NCBI GenBank assembly: GCA_018001695.1
Contig: JAGNHN010000007.1
Span: 1-64,000, forward strand
DNA: 64,000 nucleotides
Source: Lentimicrobiaceae bacterium
GTDB lineage: Bacteria > Bacteroidota > Bacteroidia > Bacteroidales > JAGNHN01
Direction of reading: 5' to 3'
Part shown: positions 19,001 through 26,791 of the stretch, in pieces
Layout of the letters: each line of letters begins with the position of its first letter
Position numbering within the stretch: position 1 is the stretch's first letter
Made by a program: the position numbers and the translations under genes
Notes under the pieces: generated by a model
Database searches by the model: none
What the model was told of the DNA's origin: nothing
Seen by the model: only the letters and a program-made list of their open reading frames with translations

Positions 19001-19742
19001 CTTCCAGAGCCATGAGATCCGGGGGATTCTATTCGGTGATGTGGATGCCTCTTACAGCCCGGCAAAAAGTGCGCCAGGTGTCCAGCTGTCACGCCATGGT
19101 AAGCTGGCAGTCCCCACAGAAGGAACCATTGAGCTGCCCCTGTACACTGAAGAATCCCTCACACTGGGGGCCATGTCCCTGGTGTTGCACATTCCGGCCG
19201 GTATAGAAGTTCAATCGGTCCGTCTTCCCGACGGTTGGAAGGGTGATCTGGTTTTCAACCGTGAAGGAGAGCTGCTAAAAGTGGCCTGGTTCTCGTTGGA
19301 ACCTCTACAACTGAGCGCCGGCAGCGCCGTTCTGCTCATCAACGTCAGGTATGATTACCTCTCCAAAGCCAACTGGCGGGTCGGAGATGGCAGCAGCCTG
19401 GCCGATGCCAGCGGGCAGCCACTCACACGCGTAATGCTCTACTTCCCGGAATTGATCCCCGGGGAGCATGGCTTTGCGCTAGGGGAAAACTATCCCAATC
19501 CCTTCCGGGGAGAAACCAGTATTCCTTATGTCCTCCCTGCCGATGCAAAGGTCAGACTCACTGTCCTGAACCTGCTCGGGGAAGAGGTGTTGGAAGTCTT
19601 TAATGGCCAACAGCCTGCCGGTGAGCATGTATCTCATCTCAATGCGGCCCGGCTGTCTCCCGGTATCTATCATTACCGCCTCCTGGCTGAGACAGCGGGC
19701 AAGCGCTTCGAACAAACACGCAAGATGGTTGTCGTGAGGTAA
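16077..19742 (+). CDS. Large T9SS-exported protein with seven EYFxDxDPG repeats, dockerin-like and cohesin-like segments
   Basis: This 1221-residue protein has a signal peptide (hydrophobic 24-38, cleavage near SWGQQ). Residues about 42-578 are seven tandem ~77-residue repeats, each opening EYFxDxDPGxxNG and closing with GxWS...FYK. Ig/PKD-like segments follow, including AGPDQYIPWGDS and GGNPPYSYYWSP (about 755-838). A CarboxypepD_reg-like domain comes next (841-895). A dockerin-like pair of EF-hand-like loops follows (NATDALLIAKHFV, DVNASGYINAIDALQCMKRF; about 901-945), then a cohesin-like beta domain (about 1010-1120). The T9SS type A sorting domain (GENYPNPFRGETSIPYVL) runs from about 1132. 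Surface display is likely; function is unknown. The start could be the third codon (16083). Confidence 0.8.
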   Translation: MHMDNRTRIPFSILRPRKGFGSSWWVALLFALLPTFSWGQQITRLEYFFDTDPGFGNGTPVQVTPAPVLDNFNFSANISALSDGFHTLYIRARDDSSRWGHTLQRPFYKLTVSPPTYGIDLLEFFFNSDPGPGNGTPIQVTPTSELDPFSIALDITSLPDGFNTLYFRARNQGGSWSIPLSRIFYKLTIQPSPRTLSSYEYFFNTDPGHGQGTPVPVTVSGAVDSTSFMVDISSFQDGFHSIYVRGRDNTGAWSHLQSRTFFKFSLPPAALPLVDLEYFIDTDPGLNNGNKIAITPTTDLNNFSVAIDVSQLTQGFHKLGFRFRNSASVWSHTNLIPFYRVALDSLTPDIVRMEYFFNQDPGYGQATPIAFTPDDNLSINLNIDISALNNGFNFLFIRTLDGTGKWSHNQMRAFYKEARQDTLLPIVYAEYFIDQDPGFNNGITIPVASDSAYQDLVFSIDIDSLSEGFHKLFLRTRDAKGKWSMTTFQPFFKQIFRDTLGKIVAVEYFYDTDPGAGNGISVPLTPQANVPFLAWSLNLSGINFGQHNLFIRAKDEFGTWSLTNRKEIFYYLDSLPTASLSGPTGVCIHDTGYFEVTLTGTGPWTIAFNNGFRVDTITNITVTPHFIPVVPDSSGFFTAQVLMVQDVYYTGLYTGIPIEYQVFPLPVAAGEISGPRDICEGSTTVGFSVYYIGNAQSYEWTVPAGAVITSSGYYWNYAYIYVNFPPGASSGQVSVRGVNHCGYGPASYLNITMRPHPVVDAGPDQYIPWGDSAVLMAIPSGGNPPYSYYWSPWWVFDNYTLQSPTAWPGSTLGVSVTVSDTFGCSATDGLTIYVGNPNGTTFSGHVRYDNAASSQLANALVMMKQGQDVIFDTLTALDGSYQFAEVPAGYYDLTASTMQAWEAVNATDALLIAKHFVDSVTLQGLKLTAADVNASGYINAIDALQCMKRFVGLIDSFPSGDWYFQNLWVYSNPSGFQSHEIRGILFGDVDASYSPAKSAPGVQLSRHGKLAVPTEGTIELPLYTEESLTLGAMSLVLHIPAGIEVQSVRLPDGWKGDLVFNREGELLKVAWFSLEPLQLSAGSAVLLINVRYDYLSKANWRVGDGSSLADASGQPLTRVMLYFPELIPGEHGFALGENYPNPFRGETSIPYVLPADAKVRLTVLNLLGEEVLEVFNGQQPAGEHVSHLNAARLSPGIYHYRLLAETAGKRFEQTRKMVVVR
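16200..17813 (+). repeat. Seven tandem ~231-bp coding repeats (EYFxDxDPG module)
   Basis: The repeats start at 16200 and recur about every 230 bp, with the last starting at 17583. Conserved positions are E-[YF]-F-[FIY]-[DN]-x-DPG near the start, a central DISxLxxGFHxLYxR strand and a final GxWSxxxxxxFYK. Nucleotide identity between units is only moderate, so this is an old duplication rather than a recent expansion. The Asp/Asn-rich opening could bind calcium, but this is inference. Confidence 0.85.
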
Positions 19743-19782
19743 ATAAGGGAAGGAATAGCCCGCTTGCGAGGCTATGTATATG

Positions 19783-19840
19783 ACAGGAGTGTTGCTTACC
19801 AGGCTTTTACATGCCGGATGCAGCACTCCTGTTGTTTTAT
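19783..19840 (+). terminator. Hairpin terminator after the T9SS repeat gene
   Basis: The arms acaggagtgttgc (19783-19795) and gcagcactcctgt (19820-19832) form a 13-bp stem with one G-T wobble and a 24-nt loop, followed by tgttttat. It lies 41 bp after the preceding stop codon. It also argues against starting gatE at the in-frame ATG at 19811, which sits inside this hairpin. Confidence 0.65.
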
Positions 19841-19862
19841 CTATACAGTCAGGGGAATTATG

Positions 19863-19870
19863 TAAGTTTG
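19863..19870 (+). promoter_or_regulatory. Candidate -7 box (TAAGTTTG) for gatED
   Basis: TAAGTTTG matches TAnnTTTG and lies 33 bp before the ATG at 19904. It supports that start and an independent transcript for gatE, gatD and the following gene. Confidence 0.5.
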
Positions 19871-19903
19871 GCGTTTCAAATTGCATCAGAACGCAAGACT
19901 GTT

Positions 19904-21946
19904 ATGGGCCGCAACAATTCAACAACTTCCAAGGATACGCCAGCAGCATCCCCCCGTCGACAACACGAAGCCAATGCCATATATGAACAAAGCCGCGAAG
20001 CAATAGGCTATGTCAGTCTGAAAAATGCCACACAGGCTGATTATGACCGGATAGGTTTTATGTCAGGTCTGGAAGTACACCAGCAGCTTTTGACACGGCG
20101 CAAGCTATTCTGCCGCTGCCCGGCCGGACTCTACCACGCCAGTGATGATTATGACGCGGAGATCATCCGGCATATGCGCCCCACCCTCAGTGAGTTGGGC
20201 GAATATGATGGTACGGCTTTGATGGAGTTCAGGACGAAGAAAGAGATCATCTATAGAATCAAGAATGAGACGGCCTGTACGTATGAGGTGGATGATACGC
20301 CTCCGTTTACCGTGGACCATGAAGCCCTTGATATCGCCATCAGAATCTCCCTCCTCTCGAAACTCAATATTGTCGGGGAAGTCCATATTACCCGCAAGCA
20401 ATACCTCGATGGCAGTATTCCAACCGGTTTTCAACGTACTGCCATTATTGGGGTCGAGGGAGAGATATCATTGAAGAATAAAAAGGTCAGGCTGATCCAG
20501 TTAAGTCTGGAAGAGGACAGCTGCCGGGAGATCTCAGACGTTGGTCACACACGGATTTATAAGACCGACAGACTGGGTATGCCGCTGATCGAGACTGTTA
20601 CCTACCCTGATATGGTTAACCCTGAGGAAGTCAAGGAGGCCTGTGATGTGATCCGTTTTCTGAATCGCTCCACCGGTTTGGTACGGACCGGATCGGGGGC
20701 GGGCCGACAGGATGTTAATGTGAGTTGTAAGGGAGGTACACGTGTGGAGATCAAGGGTGTAGCTCATACGAAATGGATACCGGCACTGACCCATATTGAA
20801 GCCTTCCGGCAATGGGCACTCCTGCATCTCCGTTCCCGCTTGCGCGATAAGATTGAAGATATTCCTTCCTGGGGGGTAAGTCATGAATACCTGCCTTACC
20901 ATTTCTTCAATGGTACATCCTATGCTCCGTTGAAAGACGCGAAGAAAAACAAGTTCAAGATAATGGCCATCAACCTGCCTGGTTTTAAGGGCATGATGGC
21001 CCACTTCACGCAGCCCGGGTACTGTTTTGCCGATGAGATTCGTGACCGGCTGAAAGTCATCGCCTGCCTGGAGCGCCCCAATATGGTATGTTCCGAAGAC
21101 CTGCATGAAGGACTGGAGGATGCACATTGGGATCATGTCCGGGAGCTGCTTTGCAGTGGAGCGGATGATGCCCAGATTATCCTTTGGGGTCCTGAAGCCG
21201 ATATGGCTACTGCCCTCGAGACGGTGGAAGAACGTTGTAAAATGGCCTTCGAAGGCGTACCGAATGAGACCAGGAAGTCGTTTGAAGATGGCACAACCAT
21301 TTTTGAGCGCGTACTTCCGGGCGCTGACCGCATGTATCCGGATACGGACAGTCCTCCCATTCCGCTGGAAAACAGTCATATAGATAATCTTGGTCAGGAC
21401 CTGCCGCATGAGGTGTTCCACCGTTACCAACAACTGAAATCCTGGGGCATACCGGAGGATACCTATACTTATATATTCCGTCGAAACCTGTTCCCTGTTG
21501 CACAGCGGATCATCGCAGAACTGGAAATGGATCCTGTTTTCACAGGCACCTTCCTTGGGCATCGGCTCAAATGGGTTGAAGGGCATTACAAAGAACAACC
21601 CGGTTTCAGTTATGACATCCTGATCGCGCTCTTCCGGTTCCTGAAGACACAGGGTTTGGAGCCAGAGCTGGCAAGGCGCATGTTGCCTGTTCTTTATCAA
21701 TACCCGAAGATGGACTTTGCCTCTGTTCTTACAAGCCTGAAATTCAAGCGGATGAGCGAGAGCGACCTGGCATCCAGGATCCCCTTCCTTCGCGAGAAAT
21801 TCAGACAGATCCGGATTTCAGACAATGCTGAAGCGGAGGCCAGGTGGATTATGGGACAGCTCAGCCTGTTGGCCACCGGCAATATGCCCCTCGAAAAGCT
21901 AAGGGTTGCTATTGCAGAGAATGCCGACACGAATCAACACTCATGA
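19904..21946 (+). CDS. gatE: Glu-tRNA(Gln) amidotransferase subunit E (archaeal-type GatDE)
   Basis: This is the kinase/transamidase subunit that phosphorylates Glu on Glu-tRNA(Gln) and amidates it with ammonia from GatD. The GatB/GatE cradle signature is clear: GLEVHQQLLTRRKLFCRC, RPTLSELGEYDGTALMEF, DDTPPF, QYLDGSIPTGFQRT and TRIYKTDRLGMPLIETVT. Residues in GFKGMMAHFTQPGYCFADEIRDR mark the GAD-type insertion that separates GatE from GatB. A helical tail domain ends the protein. The 680 residues include an N-terminal extension of about 55 residues, Ser/Thr/Gln-rich. A start at 19811 is rejected because a terminator and a promoter box lie inside it. gatD follows 20 bp later. GatDE is textbook archaeal, so bacterial occurrence is notable. 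Confidence 0.9.
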   Translation: MGRNNSTTSKDTPAASPRRQHEANAIYEQSREAIGYVSLKNATQADYDRIGFMSGLEVHQQLLTRRKLFCRCPAGLYHASDDYDAEIIRHMRPTLSELGEYDGTALMEFRTKKEIIYRIKNETACTYEVDDTPPFTVDHEALDIAIRISLLSKLNIVGEVHITRKQYLDGSIPTGFQRTAIIGVEGEISLKNKKVRLIQLSLEEDSCREISDVGHTRIYKTDRLGMPLIETVTYPDMVNPEEVKEACDVIRFLNRSTGLVRTGSGAGRQDVNVSCKGGTRVEIKGVAHTKWIPALTHIEAFRQWALLHLRSRLRDKIEDIPSWGVSHEYLPYHFFNGTSYAPLKDAKKNKFKIMAINLPGFKGMMAHFTQPGYCFADEIRDRLKVIACLERPNMVCSEDLHEGLEDAHWDHVRELLCSGADDAQIILWGPEADMATALETVEERCKMAFEGVPNETRKSFEDGTTIFERVLPGADRMYPDTDSPPIPLENSHIDNLGQDLPHEVFHRYQQLKSWGIPEDTYTYIFRRNLFPVAQRIIAELEMDPVFTGTFLGHRLKWVEGHYKEQPGFSYDILIALFRFLKTQGLEPELARRMLPVLYQYPKMDFASVLTSLKFKRMSESDLASRIPFLREKFRQIRISDNAEAEARWIMGQLSLLATGNMPLEKLRVAIAENADTNQHS

Positions 21947-21966
21947 ATGATAAGCGGAAATAAACC

Positions 21967-23352
21967 ATGAACGAAGATCTTTTCCAGGGATATAAGGGCG
22001 AAGCGCTGGAAGTGCTAAAGAAATTCAATGTCAGGGTGTGGGGCCAGACCCGTGTGGAAACAAGCAGGGGTGTCTTCATCGGTACTATCCTGCCCAGGGC
22101 GGAGAATGATGACGACCAGCATATTGTATTGAAGATCCCCACGGGTTACAATATTGGGCTGGACATTAAAACCATCACCCAGATGGTGGAGACAGGCTAT
22201 AAGAAGGCGAATTACAAGATCCCTGAAAAGCAGTTTCCCGTGACAAAGGGTCTTCCCAGCGTCAAGCTGTTCGGAACCGGCGGCACCATTGCTTCCCGGC
22301 TTGACTACCGCACTGGAGCCGTTATCCCTGCTTTCTCTCCGGGGGAGCTGTATGGCGCCGTTCCTGAACTGGCCGACATCTGTAATCTGGAAACAGAAAA
22401 GCTTTTTGCTGTGTTCAGCGAGAACATGGGGCCTGAGCAATACAAGAAACTGGCCATTGCCATTGGCAAGGAGATAGAGAACGGGGTAGATGGCATTGTC
22501 ATCGGACATGGTACCGATACACTGCATCATACAGGGGCAGCCTTGACCTTCATGGTACAGAACTCGCCGGTTCCCATTGTTTTGGTGGGATCTCAGCGTT
22601 CCAGTGACCGTCCCAGCTCGGATGCAGCCCTCAACCTGATGCATGCCATGCATACGGCTGGACATTCAGATATTGCGGAAGTGATGGTTTGCATGTTCGG
22701 CCCTACTTCTGATGAGTATGGCCTGCTTCACAAGGGAACACGGGTCCGAAAGATGCATTCGAGTTACCGAAGCACTTTCCGCACCATCGGCGACATTCCC
22801 CTGGCCATGGTTACACGTAATTCGGTGACACCGCTGCAAAAGCAGTACAACCACAGGCGTAAAGACAGGAAAGTCAACATCCTGCCCTATTTCGACGAAA
22901 GGGTGACCATGCTGTATTATTATCCCCGCATGAATCCCGATATTCTTCATTCCATCATTGATCTGGGTTATAAAGGCATTGTGTTTGTTGGAACCGGCCT
23001 GGGTCATGTGAACAAGGAGCTTTATCCGGCCATTGAACGGGCGCAGAAGGAAGGCGTACATATGTACATGACGCTGCAGACCATCTGGGGCTATGTGCAT
23101 ATGTTTGTGTATGATACGGGTAGGGATATGATGGCGAAAGGAATCATCCCCACCGGAAACATGTTGCCCGAAGTTGCGTTTATTAAGCTGGGATGGGCCC
23201 TGGGTCAAACCCATGACCCCGAAGAAGTAAAGAAACTTATGCTTACACCTGTTAATGATGAAATCACGGAAAGAGAACCCTATAATGGCTACCTCGTCTA
23301 CCAGGGCGGTGTCCCGGAGGTGGAAGCCTTTATACAAAAGGTTCACAAATAG
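21967..23352 (+). CDS. gatD: Glu-tRNA(Gln) amidotransferase subunit D (archaeal-type GatDE)
   Basis: This is the amidase subunit that releases ammonia from Gln or Asn and channels it to GatE. The 461 residues comprise an N-terminal GatD-specific small beta domain (about 1-90: VRVWGQTRVETSRGVFIGTI, HIVLKIPTGYNIGLDI) and an asparaginase-fold domain. Catalytic elements are seen in GTGGTIAS (Thr107), GHGTDT (Thr183, Asp184) and a lysine in RKMHSSYRSTF (Lys262). The N-terminal domain and placement directly after gatE distinguish it from a plain asparaginase, which is encoded separately at 50311. The 3' end overlaps the next gene in another frame. Confidence 0.92.
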   Translation: MNEDLFQGYKGEALEVLKKFNVRVWGQTRVETSRGVFIGTILPRAENDDDQHIVLKIPTGYNIGLDIKTITQMVETGYKKANYKIPEKQFPVTKGLPSVKLFGTGGTIASRLDYRTGAVIPAFSPGELYGAVPELADICNLETEKLFAVFSENMGPEQYKKLAIAIGKEIENGVDGIVIGHGTDTLHHTGAALTFMVQNSPVPIVLVGSQRSSDRPSSDAALNLMHAMHTAGHSDIAEVMVCMFGPTSDEYGLLHKGTRVRKMHSSYRSTFRTIGDIPLAMVTRNSVTPLQKQYNHRRKDRKVNILPYFDERVTMLYYYPRMNPDILHSIIDLGYKGIVFVGTGLGHVNKELYPAIERAQKEGVHMYMTLQTIWGYVHMFVYDTGRDMMAKGIIPTGNMLPEVAFIKLGWALGQTHDPEEVKKLMLTPVNDEITEREPYNGYLVYQGGVPEVEAFIQKVHK

Positions 23353-24625
23353 CCTGAATTCCGGCTACATCATTTCCGTATCCTTCCTGATCCTGATCGC
23401 ATCTGCTGCCAGGCTGAATGCGCAGGACACCTTACGCATATTCCAGTATAATATGCTTTACTACGGTGTGAATTCTTCCTTTTGCACGTCTATCAACAAT
23501 TCCATGGCGGTTAAGAACGCTGCCATGAGTAAGGTCATACAATATGCAAGTCCGGATATCATTGCCGTGAATGAAATGGGTCCCCAGGAATACCATCATG
23601 ACTTTCTGCTTGCGAATTCACTCAATATTGCCTGGCCGGGGAGATACCTCAGGGCTGGATTCAGCAACATCAATGCTTCTGACCTTGTAAATGACCTGTA
23701 TTATGATCACAACAAACTGGTTCTGAAAGAACGGTATGGGATCTACAGTGCTGTAAGGGATGCCGACGCTTACCTGTTTTACCTGAAACCCGTCGCGGAA
23801 GACAGGGATACAATATTTCTGATGCATGTTGTGACCCATCTGAAAGCAGGAAGTACCGCTTCGGATCAGCAGTCGCGCTCAGTGCAGAGCGCCGACATCA
23901 TGGCCTGGCTGAGCAACCATAATTACCGCGGCAACCTGATCCTCTCCGGTGATTTTAACATGAAAAGCTCCTATGAGCAGGCATGGTATAACTTCACCCA
24001 ATATCCTGAAGCCTCCGTCCGTTTGTTTGACCCTCCCGATGCCAGCGGACAGTGGTCCGATAACTGGTCCTACCGCATGTTGCACAGCCAGAGCAGCCGG
24101 ACAAGTACAAGCGGTTGTGGTTCCGGAGGAGGGCTGGATGACCGATTCGATGTAATTCTCCTGAACAGTAACCTGATGCAGGGAACCAGCGGCCTGATGT
24201 ATGTTTCTGACAGCTACCTAACGATCGGACAGGATGGGATCCGCTTGAATGAATCCGTCACCAATCCCGCCAACCTGCAGGTTCCTGACAGCATCGCATT
24301 TGCGCTGGAGGAGGTTTCAGACCATCTTCCGGTGATGCTGAAGCTGGTCACTCAGGATGCCACCGGCATAGATGCAGGTAAGGTTAATTTTCCTCATATT
24401 ACCGCTATCACAGGCGGCAACGGGACACTTGGCCTGCGATCAAATCGACCTACGCCACCCTTTTATGCTTACCTGACCGGCATGGATGGCCGCATCCACT
24501 GGCAGGGATCACTTGACACATCATCACAGGGGGTGGTTTGGATACCGGCCACCTTCTCCACGGGCATCTACGTCATCCGGATCCAGGGCGCAGAACCTTT
24601 GCGCATGAAAGTCGTTGTTTTCTAA
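23309..24625 (+). CDS. T9SS-exported endonuclease/exonuclease/phosphatase family protein
   Basis: This is a predicted secreted metal-dependent phosphoesterase or nuclease, about 438 residues. The EEP fold motifs are QYNMLYYG, AVNEMGPQEY, SGDFNMKSS, DDRFDVILL and VSDHLPVMLKL, all in order. A signal peptide (hydrophobic GYIISVSFLILIASAA, cleavage near LNAQ-D) precedes them. The last ~70 residues resemble a T9SS type A sorting domain, ending FSTGIYVIRIQGAEPLRMKV. The start is a GTG at 23309 or an ATG at 23285 or 23255; all lie inside gatD, so the signal peptide is encoded in a second frame over the gatD 3' end. The substrate is unknown. Confidence 0.75.
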   Translation: MSRRWKPLYKRFTNSLNSGYIISVSFLILIASAARLNAQDTLRIFQYNMLYYGVNSSFCTSINNSMAVKNAAMSKVIQYASPDIIAVNEMGPQEYHHDFLLANSLNIAWPGRYLRAGFSNINASDLVNDLYYDHNKLVLKERYGIYSAVRDADAYLFYLKPVAEDRDTIFLMHVVTHLKAGSTASDQQSRSVQSADIMAWLSNHNYRGNLILSGDFNMKSSYEQAWYNFTQYPEASVRLFDPPDASGQWSDNWSYRMLHSQSSRTSTSGCGSGGGLDDRFDVILLNSNLMQGTSGLMYVSDSYLTIGQDGIRLNESVTNPANLQVPDSIAFALEEVSDHLPVMLKLVTQDATGIDAGKVNFPHITAITGGNGTLGLRSNRPTPPFYAYLTGMDGRIHWQGSLDTSSQGVVWIPATFSTGIYVIRIQGAEPLRMKVVVF

Positions 24626-24727
24626 ACAACATCCTGATCTCTGGGTTTTTCCAGGTGAACCATTCCTCACTCAGGATATCATTGCACGCAATTCAAGGAA
24701 ACGAAGAATTTTTCCAAAGCAAATCAA

Positions 24728-26791
24728 ATGAAGGAAAGATCCAACCGTCTGGCGCTCGAACACAGCCCTTACCTACGTCAACACGCCGGTAATCCGGTCG
24801 ACTGGTATCCCTGGGGCGAACAAGCCCTCATTGAAGCCGGATCTTCTGACAAACCATTGATTATCAGCATCGGATACGCCGCTTGTCACTGGTGCCATGT
24901 CATGGAGAAGGAGAGTTTCTCGGATCCTGATATTGCTGCGCTGATGAATGAGCACTTCGTCTGCATCAAAATAGACAGGGAAGAACGGCCAGACCTTGAT
25001 CATACGTATATGACGGCCGTTCAGTTGATCCATCAGCATGGTGGTTGGCCCTTGAATGTCTTTGCCCTCCCCGATGGCAGGCCGTTTTATGGCGGCACCT
25101 ACTTCAGGCCGGACCAATGGAAATCCCTGCTGATGCAAATCAGCCGCCTCTATCGCCAGGAGCGCAATACAGTTGTAAAACAAGCGAACGAAATCACGCA
25201 GGGTGTGGCCATGAGTGGAAGGATCCGGCTCATGGAAAAAGAAAAGCCTGAAATGGAATTGCGCTCCGTCTTTGCAAAACTTGCGAAGTCGCTGGACTAT
25301 GTTCATGGTGGAAGCCTGGGTGCTCCAAAATTTCCGATGCCGGTCCAACAGGCCTTCCTGTTGCGCTATTTTCTGTACACGGGAGAAGAAGAGGCCCGGA
25401 AAGCCCTGAAGATGACCCTTGACAGGATGGCAGAAGGAGGTATTTATGATCATCTCGGCGGTGGATTTGCGCGCTACAGTGTTGACAAACAGTGGCATAT
25501 CCCACATTTCGAAAAAATGCTTTACGATAACGCCCAGTTGATCAGCCTCTACGCCGAAGCCAGCCGGGTATTGGACAACGACCTGTATCGCACTGTCGTT
25601 GAGGAGAGTATCCAATTCCTGGAGGATCAATTCCAGCAAGCTGAAGGCGGTTTCAGCAGTTCACTGGATGCTGACAGCGAAGGTGATGAAGGGCGCTATT
25701 ATGTATGGACTAAAGGAGAAATCGCTAACATCCTCGGAGACAAGGCTTCGCACTTTATGGATGCTTACCAGATCGATGGCCGGAGTCTGTGGGAAGAAGG
25801 AAAGAATGTACTTTGGCGGCATGAAGACCTGGCAAGTCTCGCCGTGGCTGCCGGGATGGAATTGAGTGCCTTTGAGGAAGAAATCCGGCAGACGCGCATG
25901 ACCCTGCTTAAGACACGCCGCCAACGTATTCCCCCTGCACTGGATGACAAGGTGCTGTTGGGATGGAATGCCATGATGATTGGAGCGTATTGTGATGCCT
26001 GGCTTGCCCTGGACGAGGATCAATACCTTGAAAAGGCTGTCCGCCTTGCACATTTTCTCCTCAATAATATGCAGCATCCCAAAGGTGGGCTGTTCCGGGT
26101 TTGGAAAGACGGACAGGCTTACACACCTGCATGTCTTGAAGACTATGCCTGGCTGATCAAAGCGCTGATACGGCTTTATCAGGGCAGTCTGGATGAACAA
26201 TGGCTTATGGAAGCGGACCGTCTTACCCATTATGTACTGCAGCATTTCCTGGATGATGGTACAGGCTATTTCTGGCTCAGCGATGCATCTGTATCCCTGC
26301 CTGCCGGGCCCATGATTGAAACCTACGACAATGTTATTCCCTCCTCCAACGCCGTGATGATGGGCAACCTGCACCACCTGGGCAGGCTGCTCGAGAATGA
26401 CCATTATCTGAACCTGGCCCTGAAGGGGATCCGGAACATGGAAAACCATGTAGATCGCCACCCCTCCGCTTATCTGTATTGGGCTATGCTGATGCTGGAA
26501 AAGGAAGCAGGTTTGCTCACGGCTGTAGCCACAGGCCCTGATGCCGCTCAGATCAGCAGGGGCCTGCTCCGCCGTTTCGATCCCTGGTTTATTTTGGCTG
26601 GAGCTATAAAGGAAAGTGCATTCCCGCATATATCCCAGCGCATCGATAAGCAGCAGACCAACATTTACATTTGCACTGATACAGTCTGTCTGGAACCCGT
26701 CAATGACCTGAGAAAAGCAGAAAGTCTGATACTGCAGTTAAGGACTGGCCTGGAGAAGGATTCATCAGAGGTCGGCACAGCCTACTCATAG
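24728..26791 (+). CDS. DUF255 thioredoxin-fold / AGE-like protein (YyaL family)
   Basis: This is a 687-residue member of the YyaL / SPATA20 family. The N-terminal thioredoxin-like DUF255 domain shows NRLALEHSPYLRQHAGNPVDW, then YAACHWCHVMEKESF with a CxxC pair, and GGWPLNVFALPDGRPFYGG. The long C-terminal part is an alpha/alpha barrel-like region related to N-acylglucosamine epimerase folds (GGIYDHLGGGFARYSVD, PHFEKMLYDNAQL, DSEGDEGRYYVW). The function of the family is not established. It ends 10 nt inside the convergent chloride-channel gene. Confidence 0.9.
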   Translation: MKERSNRLALEHSPYLRQHAGNPVDWYPWGEQALIEAGSSDKPLIISIGYAACHWCHVMEKESFSDPDIAALMNEHFVCIKIDREERPDLDHTYMTAVQLIHQHGGWPLNVFALPDGRPFYGGTYFRPDQWKSLLMQISRLYRQERNTVVKQANEITQGVAMSGRIRLMEKEKPEMELRSVFAKLAKSLDYVHGGSLGAPKFPMPVQQAFLLRYFLYTGEEEARKALKMTLDRMAEGGIYDHLGGGFARYSVDKQWHIPHFEKMLYDNAQLISLYAEASRVLDNDLYRTVVEESIQFLEDQFQQAEGGFSSSLDADSEGDEGRYYVWTKGEIANILGDKASHFMDAYQIDGRSLWEEGKNVLWRHEDLASLAVAAGMELSAFEEEIRQTRMTLLKTRRQRIPPALDDKVLLGWNAMMIGAYCDAWLALDEDQYLEKAVRLAHFLLNNMQHPKGGLFRVWKDGQAYTPACLEDYAWLIKALIRLYQGSLDEQWLMEADRLTHYVLQHFLDDGTGYFWLSDASVSLPAGPMIETYDNVIPSSNAVMMGNLHHLGRLLENDHYLNLALKGIRNMENHVDRHPSAYLYWAMLMLEKEAGLLTAVATGPDAAQISRGLLRRFDPWFILAGAIKESAFPHISQRIDKQQTNIYICTDTVCLEPVNDLRKAESLILQLRTGLEKDSSEVGTAYS

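Noticed and set aside
19811-19903. Longer start for gatE at 19811
   Set aside because: The added residues lie over a terminator hairpin (19783-19840) and a TAnnTTTG box (19863), and contain no conserved GatE sequence.
20534-21700. 388-codon open frame antisense to gatE
   Set aside because: It mirrors a strongly recognised coding gene on the other strand and its peptide has no domain-like features; such frames arise from codon bias.
21967-23352. Annotation of this gene as plain L-asparaginase
   Set aside because: An extra N-terminal domain and adjacency to gatE identify it as GatD.
25661-26629. 322-codon open frame antisense to the DUF255 gene
   Set aside because: The sense strand carries a full-length conserved protein; the antisense peptide shows no motifs.
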